A stretch of 64,000 nucleotides of DNA from Bacillota bacterium (lineage in GTDB: Bacteria > Bacillota > Clostridia > Oscillospirales > Ruminococcaceae), in NCBI GenBank assembly GCA_023418925.1, contig JAEZYS010000003.1:1-64000 (forward strand), written 5' to 3'. Within the stretch, counting starts at the first letter, position 1. The number at the start of each line of letters is the position of its first letter. Positions 7,990-16,860 of this stretch are shown here, piece after piece. Both the position numbers and the translations under genes were made by a program. The notes beneath the pieces are model-generated. The model worked only from the letters and a program-made list of their open reading frames with translations, did no database searches and had not been told where the DNA came from.

Positions 7990-8544
7990 AAGATAACCTC
8001 CATTTTTTACTTCCCCCATATACTAACATTTTTTTATACCAAAAGCAAGATATTTTAGATATTTTATGTCAAAAAGATTTCGATAAAATGAACAAAAATA
8101 ACTTACAAAAAAATGTTATACGACATAAATTAATAATATAGTACATTTATTGGTATGTCAATCGACTAAAATAACGAAAAAAATCAATATTTTGATTGCA
8201 AATAAACTATAATATTTATTCTCATTGTTATATTTTATTTTTAAGTGTTGATTTTAATAACAAATTGTATATTTATGGTCATAAAAAGGCAATTTTCGCC
8301 GATAATAAAGAGATTGCAATAATTATACAAAGAAATGTGTATTAATTATCTATATTAAAAAAATGAATTTTTTGTAATCGATTAACATTGTAATTGTTAA
8401 TATATTGACAATTTTTAAAACTTCAAAACAAAATTGATTGTTTTTTTGTGTGTTTATGCAAACTCAATTTTATCAAAAATCTATTTTTTCACAAACTATT
8501 TTCAATAATCTTACATGTGTAATTTGCATTACCATTTTCTGAAT
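7990..8544. other. Long AT-rich intergenic region upstream of spo0A
   Basis: About 550 nt without a convincing gene on either strand. It holds the spo0A promoter (8133-8161) and several partial 0A-box-like words (for example TGTCGTA on the minus strand near 8120). The stretch 8170-8540 is very AT-rich with no structure I can support. Confidence 0.6.
8133..8161 (-). promoter_or_regulatory. spo0A promoter (sigma-A type)
   Basis: Minus strand TTGACA (8156-8161), 17-bp spacer, TATTAT (8133-8138). It is about 145 nt from the start codon, leaving a long leader in which further control could act. Confidence 0.7.
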
Positions 8545-8582
8545 AAAAAGGCATAGTTGAAAAGTAATTTTCACGCTATGCC
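8545..8582 (-). terminator. Terminator after the AEC transporter
   Basis: Minus-strand stem CTATGCC/GGCATAG continuing into TGAAAA/TTTTCA, followed by TTTTTA, 10 nt after the stop codon. Confidence 0.85.
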
Positions 8583-8592
8583 TGGTGTATTT

Positions 8593-9516
8593 TTAATTCA
8601 GTATTGATGAGATAACAAGAATAAGCGGAAGTGTGAATGCTGACATTATTGTTGACAGTGCAAAAATTTCTGAAGCATATACTGCATTCCCGCCATACTT
8701 ATATGCAAACATTATTGCTGCAGTTGCAGTAGGGCAGGCGGCTGCTATTACGGATGTGTTCAGAATTGTTTCATCAATGCTAAAAGGCATTAAAACAAGC
8801 AGAATAACAATCGGGACAATCAGCAGTTTGAATGCTGCAATCAGATATATTTTAGGCTTTTTAAATGCATTTTTGAGATCCGATTGAGCAAATGTTATTC
8901 CGGAAACAATCATTGCAAGAGGGGTGTTAAGGCTTGATATGTAATTTAGCGGTTTCAGAAGAATTTCAGGAAGCCTTAACCCGGTAACGAAGCAAAGTAT
9001 ACCAAGAACAATAGATATTATAGCAGGGGAGCGCAGAGCCTTTAAAAAGCTTCTGAAGTCACTGCTCTTTTTCATTGTGCTCACTCCATGCGTCCACATA
9101 AGCAGGTTAAATACAGTAATATATGCTGTCAGATAAAGCACACCGGTGTCTCCATATACAGACTGAATCAAAGGAATACAAAGAAATGCACAGTTGGAAT
9201 AGCCGATTGAAAACCTCTCAATGTTATAGTCAGGGTTGTCCTTTTTCTTGATAACAATATTGGCTGTTAAAAAAAGAAGCAGATGTGAAACTGCGGCAAT
9301 CAAGGCAGAAATCAGCAATCCCTTGAGCAGACTCATATCAAAATCAGTCTGGTATGTTGTAAAAATAAGAACAGGGCATACAACGCTGATAACAAAGTTT
9401 GAAAGCTGTTTATTTGCACGTTTTGTGATAAAGCCCCATTTGTAAAGTCCTGCACCGAACGCAATCAGCAGGAACATTATTATTATCTGAAATGCTATTA
9501 CTTTTGCTGTTTCCAT
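8593..9516 (-). CDS. AEC (auxin efflux carrier) family transporter
   Basis: A 307-residue protein with about ten membrane helices in two five-helix halves and the conserved mid-protein region of AEC permeases (G-Y-S-N-C-A-F-L-C-I-P-L in the first half, A-A-A-C-P-T-A-T in the second). Bacterial members export malate, lactate or other organic anions; the substrate cannot be read from sequence. It lies 34 nt after the ABC ATPase gene with its own AAAGGAATT ribosome binding site, so it may be the last gene of the amino-acid importer operon. Confidence 0.88.
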   Translation of the reverse strand: METAKVIAFQIIIMFLLIAFGAGLYKWGFITKRANKQLSNFVISVVCPVLIFTTYQTDFDMSLLKGLLISALIAAVSHLLLFLTANIVIKKKDNPDYNIERFSIGYSNCAFLCIPLIQSVYGDTGVLYLTAYITVFNLLMWTHGVSTMKKSSDFRSFLKALRSPAIISIVLGILCFVTGLRLPEILLKPLNYISSLNTPLAMIVSGITFAQSDLKNAFKKPKIYLIAAFKLLIVPIVILLVLMPFSIDETILNTSVIAAACPTATAAIMFAYKYGGNAVYASEIFALSTIMSAFTLPLILVISSILN

Positions 9517-9550
9517 TTTTTAATTCCTTTTCTTTGAACCGGACATGGTT

Positions 9551-10294
9551 TTAAAGTACCTTGCTTAAAAAGCTTTTCAGTCTTTCGCTCTTTGGATTTG
9601 TAAAAAACTCCTCCGGAGAGTTTTGTTCTGTAATAACACCATCGTCCATAAAAATTACTTTGTTTGCAACTTCCTTTGCAAATGCCATCTCATGGGTTAC
9701 AACTACCATTGTCATGTTTTCTTCTGCGAGGTCACGCATAACACTAAGAACTTCACCGACCATTTCAGGATCAAGTGCGGATGTAGGTTCATCAAAAAGC
9801 ATGACATCAGGCTTCATGCATAATGCCCTTATAATTGCAATACGTTGTTTCTGTCCGCCGCTTAACTGGTTAGGATAATCATCTGCACGATTTTCAAGAC
9901 CTACCCTTTTAAGAAGGTCAAGTGCAGTTTTTGTTGCTTCATCCTTTGTTTTGCCCTGAAGCTTCATAGGTGCATGTGTAAGGTTTTTGATTATAGTCAT
10001 GTGAGGGAACAGATTAAACTGCTGAAAAACCATCCCCATTTTCTGGCGATACTTATTGATGTCATTCTTAGGATCAGTTATATCTGCTCCTTCAAAGTAT
10101 ATTTTTCCGCCGTCCGGAACTTCAAGAAGATTAAGACAGCGCAGAAACGTTGACTTTCCTGAGCCTGACGGGCCCACAATAAAGACAACATCACCCTTGT
10201 ATATTTCAGCAGAAATATTTTTAAGGACAGTTACCCCGTTGAACTTTTTAACCAGTCCTTCAACTTTAATAAGTAGATTTTTATCAGTGGTCAC
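9551..10294 (-). CDS. Polar amino-acid ABC transporter ATP-binding protein
   Basis: A 247-residue ATPase of the GlnQ/HisP group. Walker A G-P-S-G-S-G-K-S-T, Q-loop V-F-Q-Q-F-N-L-F-P-H, signature L-S-G-G-Q-K-Q-R and Walker B V-M-L-F-D-E-P-T-S-A-L-D-P are all intact. Overlaps the permease gene by 11 nt, which implies translational coupling. Works with the permease and lipoprotein encoded just upstream to import an amino acid of the polar class. Confidence 0.94.
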   Translation of the reverse strand: MTTDKNLLIKVEGLVKKFNGVTVLKNISAEIYKGDVVFIVGPSGSGKSTFLRCLNLLEVPDGGKIYFEGADITDPKNDINKYRQKMGMVFQQFNLFPHMTIIKNLTHAPMKLQGKTKDEATKTALDLLKRVGLENRADDYPNQLSGGQKQRIAIIRALCMKPDVMLFDEPTSALDPEMVGEVLSVMRDLAEENMTMVVVTHEMAFAKEVANKVIFMDDGVITEQNSPEEFFTNPKSERLKSFLSKVL

Positions 10295-10964
10295 TGTTTC
10301 TTAACCTCCTTTCAAGACGTGTCATAAGGTATTGCAATCCCATAACAATTACAAGATATATAATAGCAACAGCAATAAGAGGCATAAAAGCATCATATGT
10401 GCGGCTTCTTATTATATCTCCGCCTTTGGTGAGATCCTGCAAGGCGATATATCCGGATACAGAAGTTTCTTTCACAAGAACAATAAATTCATTTCCAAGT
10501 GCAGGGAGAACATTCTTGAATGCCTGTGGGAGTATGATGTAAATTATAGTCTGTGTATAACTGTATCCAAGACTTCTGCCTGCTTCAAACTGCCCCTTGT
10601 CAACGGACATGATTCCGCTTCTGACAATTTCAGCAACGTATGCTCCGGAATTAATTCCAAACGCAATTACAGCAACAACAATCTTATCAATATTTACGGA
10701 AGCAAATACAACAAAGTATATTATAAGAAGCTGTACAACAACAGGAGTTCCTCTGATTACTGTAAGATAAATCCTGCATATTATATTAGCTATTTTAAGT
10801 TTTCCCGTTTTGTCATGTGTTGATCTAATTATTGCAACAATAAAGCCAAGAAATATGCCGATAAGAACGGCAAAAAAGGTAACTTCAAGCGTTATAAGGA
10901 GACCGTCGGTAATATATCTCCAACGGTCATCCTTAACGAAGTTGTTTATAAATCTATCGTACAT
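10284..10964 (-). CDS. Polar amino-acid ABC transporter permease
   Basis: A 226-residue HisM/GlnP-type permease with five predicted membrane helices and the EAA loop (V-A-E-I-V-R-S-G-I-M-S-V-D-K-G-Q-F-E-A). I took the ATG at 10964 because GGAGGT precedes it by 4 nt; the reading up to 11045 would overlap the binding-protein gene and lacks a site. Middle gene of the importer operon. Confidence 0.93.
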   Translation of the reverse strand: MYDRFINNFVKDDRWRYITDGLLITLEVTFFAVLIGIFLGFIVAIIRSTHDKTGKLKIANIICRIYLTVIRGTPVVVQLLIIYFVVFASVNIDKIVVAVIAFGINSGAYVAEIVRSGIMSVDKGQFEAGRSLGYSYTQTIIYIILPQAFKNVLPALGNEFIVLVKETSVSGYIALQDLTKGGDIIRSRTYDAFMPLIAVAIIYLVIVMGLQYLMTRLERRLRNSDH

Positions 10965-10980
10965 GTATACCTCCGCAAAA

Positions 10981-11724
10981 TTATTCAGCGGAAATGTACT
11001 TGCTGATAATCTCCTGAAGTCTGCCTGATTCCTCAAGCTCTGCAAGAGTTTTATTTATTGAATCAACAAGTTCCTTGTTGTCTTTCTGTACAGCTATGGC
11101 ATACTCTTCACTTGTAAATTCCTGATCAAGAATTTTAAGACCAGTTGTCTGTTCTGTAAGAATCTTTGCAGGTTCACGGTCAATAATTACAGCGTCAACT
11201 TTACCCTGGCTTAGTGCCTGAACAGCTTCAAATCCCTTGCTGTATCTTTCAACGGTTGAATTTTCTATATCTTCAGCATAAATCGCTCCTGTTGTACCTA
11301 TCTGTACGCCGATAGTCTTTCCTGTAAGGTCATCCGGAACAGCAATATCTGAATTATCATTAACAATAATAACCTGTGATGCAGTTGTGTAAGGGTTTGA
11401 GAAATCAACGCTGAGGAGTCTGTCCTCATCAACAGTCATTCCTGCTGCTCCAAAGTCAGCTTTACCTGATTGAACTGCTGCTATGATTGATTCAAAAGCC
11501 ATGTCTTCAACAACAAGCTCCATGCCCATATCATCTGCTATTGCCTGTGCAATTTCAACATCAATTCCTACAATTTTGTTCTGGTCGTAGTACTCATACG
11601 GAGGGAATTCTGCATTTGTCGCCATGACAAGAACTTTCTTTTCTTCCTTTCCGCAACCGGAAAACAATGTGAGAACTGAAATAAGGGATAAAGCTGTGGC
11701 AAGTGATTTTTTTAATATAGCCAT
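10981..11724 (-). CDS. Amino-acid ABC transporter substrate-binding lipoprotein
   Basis: A 247-residue SBP_bac_3 protein. A lipoprotein signal (L-F-S-G-C, Cys24) anchors it to the outer face of the membrane. The mature part starts with the typical N-A-E-F-P-P-Y-E-Y of polar amino-acid binders, then G-I-D-V-E-I-A-Q-A-I-A and a D-F-G-A-A-G-M-T segment. First gene of the importer operon; the ribosome binding site is AAGGAG. Specificity (glutamine, cystine or other) is not determined. Confidence 0.93.
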   Translation of the reverse strand: MAILKKSLATALSLISVLTLFSGCGKEEKKVLVMATNAEFPPYEYYDQNKIVGIDVEIAQAIADDMGMELVVEDMAFESIIAAVQSGKADFGAAGMTVDEDRLLSVDFSNPYTTASQVIIVNDNSDIAVPDDLTGKTIGVQIGTTGAIYAEDIENSTVERYSKGFEAVQALSQGKVDAVIIDREPAKILTEQTTGLKILDQEFTSEEYAIAVQKDNKELVDSINKTLAELEESGRLQEIISKYISAE

Positions 11725-11944
11725 TATTATTTCTCCTTCATAAGTATTGTGAGTATTTTAAAAATATTATGCTGATTATATGTCAAGTATGCTGTTATGA
11801 TAGCAATGATGATGTGGTTCATAATGTTGACATTGTGTTCTCATTGCTTTAAAATAAATATAAGGCAGAAAGTAAGCAGAAAATTATACATGTTTAAAAA
11901 ATACGTTAAGGAGAATTGTTGCAGTAAGCGGCATATACAACGAA

Positions 11945-12847
11945 ATGATATATACAGTTACTTTTAATCCGTCATTGGATTATGTCATGAAAATAGATCA
12001 TATTAAACAGGGAGAAGTGAACAGAAGCAGTATTGAAGCCATCTATCCAGGTGGCAAGGGGATTAATGTATCACTTGTACTCTCAGCTCTAGGGCTTGAA
12101 AGTAAGGCTCTGGGGTTTACTGCCGGATTTACCGGAAAGGAAATTGAAAGGTACCTTGAAGAAAGCGGCTGTTATACAGATTTTATCAGACTTAAAACAG
12201 GTATCACAAGAATTAACGTCAAAATAAAATCTAAGCTTGAAACTGATATAAATGCAACCGGCCCAGAAATTGACGAAGGGTCGCTTAATCAGATGATAAA
12301 CAAGCTGGACAGCCTTGAAAGTGATGATATTCTTGTCCTTGCAGGAAGTATACCAGCAGGAGTGTCTGATAATATATATGAAAGAATACTCGGAAGGCTT
12401 GAGGGCAAAAATATTCTTTCCGTTGTAGATGCAACAGGAAAACTTCTTCTGAATGTTCTTAAATACAGACCATTTCTGATAAAGCCAAATATATTTGAGC
12501 TATCAGAATTGTTTGGTGTTAAGATTGAAACTGGCGAAGAAGCTGCAATATATGCCAAAAAGCTTATTGAAGCAGGTGCACAGAATGTTCTTGTTTCAAT
12601 GGGTGCTGATGGTGCTGTTCTTGCAGCAGCAGACGGCAAGATATACAGACATTCTGCTCCTTGCGGTAAAGCCGTAAATACAGTCGGCTCTGGAGATTCA
12701 ATGGTAGCAGGATTTATCTGCGGCTGGTGTGAATGTAATTCATACGAAACAGCACTTAAATACGGCATTGCGGCAGGGAGTGCGTCTGCATTCTGCGAAT
12801 GGCTTGCAGAAGGTGAGCAGATTAAAAAGCTTATAAGAGAAAATTAA
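11945..12847 (+). CDS. 1-phosphofructokinase-family sugar kinase (PfkB)
   Basis: A 300-residue PfkB kinase of the FruK/LacC group. N-terminal T-F-N-P-S-L-D-Y and G-G-K-G-I-N-V-S bind the sugar phosphate, and the C-terminal G-S-G-D-S-M-V-A-G-F contains the anion hole and catalytic Asp. Such enzymes phosphorylate fructose-1-P or tagatose-6-P. There is no FruA PTS or DeoR repressor beside it, so the substrate is open. It is divergent from the amino-acid importer and convergent with the thioesterase gene, ending 2 nt from it. Confidence 0.9.
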   Translation: MIYTVTFNPSLDYVMKIDHIKQGEVNRSSIEAIYPGGKGINVSLVLSALGLESKALGFTAGFTGKEIERYLEESGCYTDFIRLKTGITRINVKIKSKLETDINATGPEIDEGSLNQMINKLDSLESDDILVLAGSIPAGVSDNIYERILGRLEGKNILSVVDATGKLLLNVLKYRPFLIKPNIFELSELFGVKIETGEEAAIYAKKLIEAGAQNVLVSMGADGAVLAAADGKIYRHSAPCGKAVNTVGSGDSMVAGFICGWCECNSYETALKYGIAAGSASAFCEWLAEGEQIKKLIREN

Positions 12848-12849
12848 TT

Positions 12850-13320
12850 TTAGTAATTTTCACGTCTGCGCTGTTTTCTTAATTCATTTCTTTTTAAAGC
12901 TCTTTCCCACTCTTCCTTTTCTTCTTCTGTTTCAACAATCAGCGGAGGAATTGGAGTAGGACGGTCATTTTCATCAAGTGCTACCATCACTACATAAGCA
13001 GTATTTATAATTTTCTGACTTCCGTCAAGGTCTTCAACATATGTTTTTACGCATACCTCCATTGAGGTTCTTCCCGTGTAAGTGATTTTTCCTATAAGAA
13101 CAACAGTATTGTTCACATATGCCGGTGCGGAAAACTGAAGGTTATCCACCGAAGCTGTGGTAACATTTTTACCGGAATGTCTTCTGGCAGCAACAGCAGC
13201 AACAATGTCTATCCACTCCATTAGTTTACCACCGAATAGTCTTTTATAACCGTTCATATATTCATATGATAAAATCTGTACTTGTTCGGTAAGTGAAGCG
13301 GATGCTTTTTTTCCTTCCAT
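12850..13320 (-). CDS. Acyl-CoA thioesterase (hotdog fold, YkhA/BFIT type)
   Basis: A 156-residue single-hotdog thioesterase. The motif N-G-Y-K-R-L-F-G-G-K-L-M-E-W-I-D with the following A-A-V-A-A-R-R-H is the active-site region of acyl-CoA hydrolases of the YciA/YkhA type. The C-terminus is very basic and acidic (E-E-E-K-E-E-W-E-R-A-L-K-R). It is preceded by an unusual perfect hairpin in its leader. Its physiological acyl-CoA is unknown. Confidence 0.9.
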   Translation of the reverse strand: MEGKKASASLTEQVQILSYEYMNGYKRLFGGKLMEWIDIVAAVAARRHSGKNVTTASVDNLQFSAPAYVNNTVVLIGKITYTGRTSMEVCVKTYVEDLDGSQKIINTAYVVMVALDENDRPTPIPPLIVETEEEKEEWERALKRNELRKQRRRENY

Positions 13321-13346
13321 GTAGTACTCCTTTCATATGTCAATTG

Positions 13347-13377
13347 CAAAAGCCACTGAAAAAAGCAGTGGCTTTTG
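13347..13377 (-). promoter_or_regulatory. Perfect leader hairpin before the thioesterase gene
   Basis: Perfect 12-bp arms CAAAAGCCACTG / CAGTGGCTTTTG around a 7-nt A/T loop, 27 nt before the thioesterase ATG. The 3' arm ends in TTTTG on either strand, so it looks like a terminator, yet no gene ends here. It could be an attenuator for the thioesterase gene or a stop for antisense transcription. Confidence 0.5.
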
Positions 13378-13521
13378 TATTATAGATATGTCTTTAGAAA
13401 TTATACGTTTTTTATCGTATAAAGTCAAGAATAGGTGTATAGGTAATAATTTCATAGATTTCTTTTTAATTTATCTTATAAAAAAATTAATGAAAAAGCA
13501 TATAATTTGTATATAATGTGG

Positions 13522-13550
13522 TTGACAAGATAATATTTTGATGTTATACT
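13522..13550 (+). promoter_or_regulatory. aroF promoter
   Basis: TTGACA (13522-13527), 17-bp spacer, TATACT (13545-13550). The leader to the first codon is about 125 nt and holds two copies of AAGCTTTAAA that can pair, plus an orphan AAAGGAG (13632-13638). Confidence 0.75.
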
Positions 13551-13646
13551 TTAATACATAAAAGCTTTAAACCACACAAGCTTTAAAGTATAGATAAATA
13601 ATAGCATATATATTTATAATAAAACATTTTGAAAGGAGTGTGCCCG

Positions 13647-13664
13647 TTGAAAACCTTGTATTAA
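13647..13664 (+). other. Possible leader peptide (TTG start) before aroF
   Basis: GAAAGGAG (13631-13638) is a near-ideal ribosome binding site with no in-frame aroF start at the right distance. A TTG 8 nt later opens a five-codon reading M-K-T-L-Y-stop. In another frame a GTG at 13640 gives a 14-codon reading containing adjacent Trp-Phe codons that ends over the aroF ATG (GCATGA), but its spacing is poor. Weak but worth noting for an aromatic biosynthesis gene. Confidence 0.3.
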
Positions 13665-13680
13665 GAGGTTGGTTCAGGGC

Positions 13681-14706
13681 ATGATAACAACTATGGTAAT
13701 TGTATTGAATGCGGATATTAATGATAAAAGAGTAATAAGCCTTTTTGATGGTATTAAATCCAAGGGGCTTGAACTGAACATAAGTCAGGGTAAGCAACAC
13801 ACAATAGTTGGTCTTATCGGAGATACAACAAAGCTGTCAGTGGATGACCTCCAGAGTATTGATGTCGTTGACAGCGTTAAGAGAATTTCAGAACCATACA
13901 AGCAGGTAAACAGAAAAATGCATCCTGAAAATTCTATGATAAAAGTAGCTGGAAAGCTTACAGTTGGCGAAGGCTTCTTCCATGTTATTGCAGGCCCTTG
14001 TTCTGTTGAAAGCGAAGAACAGATTATTGAGGTCGCAAACGACGTAAAGAAAAGTGGTGCAACAATGCTCAGAGGAGGAGCTTTTAAACCAAGAACCTCT
14101 CCATACGCTTTTCAGGGACTTCATGCTGACGGATTAAAGCTTCTTCTTCTTGCAAAAAAAGCAACAGGACTTCCGATTGTAACCGAAATAATGAATACAA
14201 TCCATCTTGACCTTTTCAATGACGTTGATGTCATTCAGGTAGGTGCAAGAAATATGCAGAATTTTGATTTGCTCAAGGAACTCGGAAAGTGCGACAAGCC
14301 TATTCTTCTCAAGAGAGGACTTGCAAATACAATTGAGGAATGGCTTATGTCAGCTGAATACATTATGGCAGGCGGTAATCACAATGTAATTCTCTGTGAA
14401 AGAGGAATAAGGACATTTGAGACTATGACAAGAAATACTCTTGATATTTCAGCCATTCCAATGCTTAAATCAAAAACACATCTTCCAGTTATTGTTGACC
14501 CATCTCATGCTACTGGAATCAACTGGATGGTTGAACCGCTTTCAAAGACTGCTGTTGCAGCAGGTGCTGACGGTCTTATGATTGAAGTTCACAACAATCC
14601 TGCAAAGGCTCTCTGCGATGGTGCACAGTCTTTGAACCCTGAACAGTTCGATAAATTAATGGCTGATATTAAGAGAAGAGTTGAATTTGAAGGAAAAACA
14701 ATATAA
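13681..14706 (+). CDS. aroF: 3-deoxy-7-phosphoheptulonate (DAHP) synthase
   Basis: About 341 residues; condenses phosphoenolpyruvate and erythrose-4-phosphate, the first step of the shikimate pathway. An N-terminal ferredoxin-like regulatory domain (about 1-70) precedes the barrel, as in the Thermotoga-type enzyme. Signatures include A-G-P-C-S-V-E-S, G-G-A-F-K-P-R-T-S-P and D-P-S-H-A-T-G. The start is uncertain: ATG 13681 or ATG 13693 (M-V-I-V-L, which aligns best with family N-termini); neither has a strong site. A terminator follows. The gene is alone here, without other aro genes. Confidence 0.93.
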   Translation: MITTMVIVLNADINDKRVISLFDGIKSKGLELNISQGKQHTIVGLIGDTTKLSVDDLQSIDVVDSVKRISEPYKQVNRKMHPENSMIKVAGKLTVGEGFFHVIAGPCSVESEEQIIEVANDVKKSGATMLRGGAFKPRTSPYAFQGLHADGLKLLLLAKKATGLPIVTEIMNTIHLDLFNDVDVIQVGARNMQNFDLLKELGKCDKPILLKRGLANTIEEWLMSAEYIMAGGNHNVILCERGIRTFETMTRNTLDISAIPMLKSKTHLPVIVDPSHATGINWMVEPLSKTAVAAGADGLMIEVHNNPAKALCDGAQSLNPEQFDKLMADIKRRVEFEGKTI

Positions 14707-14736
14707 TAAGCATATAAAAACATGGTATATTTATGT

Positions 14737-14773
14737 AAAAAGCTGTATTTCTTGCTGAAATGCAGCTTTTTTA
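14737..14773 (+). terminator. aroF terminator
   Basis: Stem AAAAGCTG..TTTC / GAAA..CAGCTTTT followed by TTTTTT, 30 nt after the aroF stop. Confidence 0.85.
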
Positions 14774-14803
14774 TTGACTTATACAAAAAAAGTGTAGTAT
14801 AAT
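14774..14803 (+). promoter_or_regulatory. Promoter of the PASTA pseudokinase gene
   Basis: TTGACT (14774-14779), 18-bp spacer, TATAAT (14798-14803). It begins immediately after the aroF terminator. Confidence 0.65.
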
Positions 14804-14968
14804 ATCAAGTGCATGTTTTAGTAAATAACTGTGATATAATTATTACAGTTTGAAAACAAAACTCCTACAAATTGCATATAGTGATTGACTTTAGCTGTTT
14901 TTACTGATATTATCGTATGTAACGTAAAAAATCAGGTCTTTATTTTTTATTTAAGGAGGTTAGTGGCT

Positions 14969-16792
14969 TTGCAGGATTTCAAACTTGATTTATGTTATGG
15001 CTGTATGGAGCCTAAAACAGGTGAAACTGTCTGCCCTAACTGCGGTTATATACAGGATTCTCCTTATCTTCCTTCATATATGATGCCTGGTACAATTCTT
15101 AACGACAGATATATTGTTGGTAAGCTTAAAAGCTATAACGGTGAAAGCGCCAATTATATCGGTTATGATACTGTAACAGAATCTAAGGTAATGATAAAGG
15201 AATATATGCCTGATGCCCTATGTACAAGAGAAAAGGGCAGTAATATAATCAGCGTTAATCCTAGTTATGTTGCGCAGTATAAAACCTATATGTCGGAATT
15301 TGTTGAACTGAATAAAACCTTATCCAAGATGAGGACACTTAATCATATTATCCCTGCTGTAGATTTGTTCGGTGACAATAACACAGGGTATGTAATTTTT
15401 AATTATTTTGAAGGAATTACTTTAAGTCAATTTCTTAAGCAGAATGCAGGGGAAATATCATGGGAAGAAGTAAAGGCAATGTTTCCGCCTATTTTTACTA
15501 CATTGTCCCTTGTACATAATGCCGGACTTATTCACAGAGGTATATCTCCTGATAATATAATTATCAATGAAGAGGGAGAAATTAAGCTTACCGGTTTCTG
15601 TATCGGTGACGCAAGAACTGCAAATACGGAGCTTGCAAGCGAGCTATATAATGGCTTTGCTGCTCCTGAACAATATAATTCTTCTAACTGGCAGGGTACA
15701 TGGACAGATGTTTATGGAGTATCTGCGTTGCTTTACAGAATGCTTACAGGTGTTGTTCCTGCAGATGCTATATCAAGAATGACTAATGATACGCTTATTG
15801 AACCTGCAAAGCTTAATCCATCAATTCCAAGAAACGTTTCAAAGGTTATCATGAACGGCCTTTACATGTCTGAGGAACTAAGAATTCAGACTATAACAGA
15901 GCTTGTAACACAACTTTTTGAACAGCCTGAATACAATTCAGTGAGATTATCTTCAAGCAGTACACAGACTATAGCTATTCCTAAGCAATATAGGGGCAGG
16001 GATTCTGAAGAAGTTGTTGCAATCAAGCGTCCAAGCAGACATTTTGTATTTTTACTTACAGCTGGAATATCACTTATTATCGGTCTGATATTTATTATAC
16101 TGCTTATTGTTCTTGTTGATGATACAAGTACTGATGCAGACAGAAATGTTGAAATTACGCAGTTTAGTTCAGATGTTTCTGAAATAACTATTACTGCCGC
16201 CTCGGAATCAGAAGCTCCTAAGCAGGAAACAGCTACAATAAGCGACCCTTCTGAGTTGTTGCTTGCAAATGAAGGCAGTGCATCAATGATTTATGTAATG
16301 ACGGATATAGTTGGCAAACCTTTCGATTCTATTAAGAATTCAAGTACTTACAGCAGTCTTGATTTTGTACCGAAATATGAATACAATGATTCTGTTGCAA
16401 AGGGTATAATTTTTGAGCAGTCTATAAAAAAAGATGAAAGCTACAATGAGGGTGCTGAGATTGTTGTTAAGGTTAGTCTTGGACCAAAACAGGTTGAAAT
16501 CCCAGAATATATAAGCATAAATAAAAAAGATTATTTCACTATACTAGATAATCTCGGAATTAAATACGAAGAAAAGCAGTATGAAACAACTGATGTTCTT
16601 GAAGGCTATGTTGCAAAACTGAGCAAGGAGCCTGGTGAGAAGATTGATGTTGAGGCAGGAGAAACTCTTGTAGTTTATGTTGCTGTTTATCCTGCTGGAT
16701 ATGTTGAAACACATCCTCCTGTTACTGATCCTAAAACTGGTAATACTATATCAACAGCTGAACCTGATATAGTTATTACTGCATATGATTAA
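14969..16792 (+). CDS. Membrane PASTA-domain serine/threonine kinase homologue, predicted pseudokinase
   Basis: 607 residues from TTG 14969, 9 nt after AAGGAGG. Layout: zinc-ribbon-like C-Y-G-C and C-P-N-C (about 7-27), protein-kinase-like domain (about 45-320), one membrane helix (about 358-384), Thr/Ser/Glu-rich linker, and two PASTA repeats (about 437-575). The ATP-site lysine is kept (V-M-I-K-E-Y). The HRD Asp is Gly (I-H-R-G-I-S-P-D-N, Gly191) and the DFG Asp is also Gly (K-L-T-G-F-C, Gly209), so phosphotransfer is not expected. PASTA repeats bind muropeptides or lipid II in active PknB relatives, so this may be a wall-sensing scaffold. No PP2C phosphatase is adjacent; the genes after it encode wall hydrolase-type proteins. 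Confidence 0.88.
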   Translation: MQDFKLDLCYGCMEPKTGETVCPNCGYIQDSPYLPSYMMPGTILNDRYIVGKLKSYNGESANYIGYDTVTESKVMIKEYMPDALCTREKGSNIISVNPSYVAQYKTYMSEFVELNKTLSKMRTLNHIIPAVDLFGDNNTGYVIFNYFEGITLSQFLKQNAGEISWEEVKAMFPPIFTTLSLVHNAGLIHRGISPDNIIINEEGEIKLTGFCIGDARTANTELASELYNGFAAPEQYNSSNWQGTWTDVYGVSALLYRMLTGVVPADAISRMTNDTLIEPAKLNPSIPRNVSKVIMNGLYMSEELRIQTITELVTQLFEQPEYNSVRLSSSSTQTIAIPKQYRGRDSEEVVAIKRPSRHFVFLLTAGISLIIGLIFIILLIVLVDDTSTDADRNVEITQFSSDVSEITITAASESEAPKQETATISDPSELLLANEGSASMIYVMTDIVGKPFDSIKNSSTYSSLDFVPKYEYNDSVAKGIIFEQSIKKDESYNEGAEIVVKVSLGPKQVEIPEYISINKKDYFTILDNLGIKYEEKQYETTDVLEGYVAKLSKEPGEKIDVEAGETLVVYVAVYPAGYVETHPPVTDPKTGNTISTAEPDIVITAYD

Positions 16793-16802
16793 GATAATTG
16801 AT

Positions 16803-16829
16803 AAGCTGTAAAGTACCACTTTACAGCTT
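16803..16829 (+). terminator. Hairpin between the pseudokinase and C39-like genes
   Basis: Perfect 11-bp arms AAGCTGTAAAG / CTTTACAGCTT with a 5-nt loop, 10 nt after the pseudokinase stop. The U-run is short (TTTATT), so it may only partly stop transcription and leave the next gene under shared control. Confidence 0.6.
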
Positions 16830-16860
16830 TATTAATATATTGAAAAAAGGACAAATTGCT

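Noticed and set aside
10332..10823. 163-codon plus-strand reading
   Set aside because: Antisense to the well-supported ABC permease; composition is that of a shadow frame.
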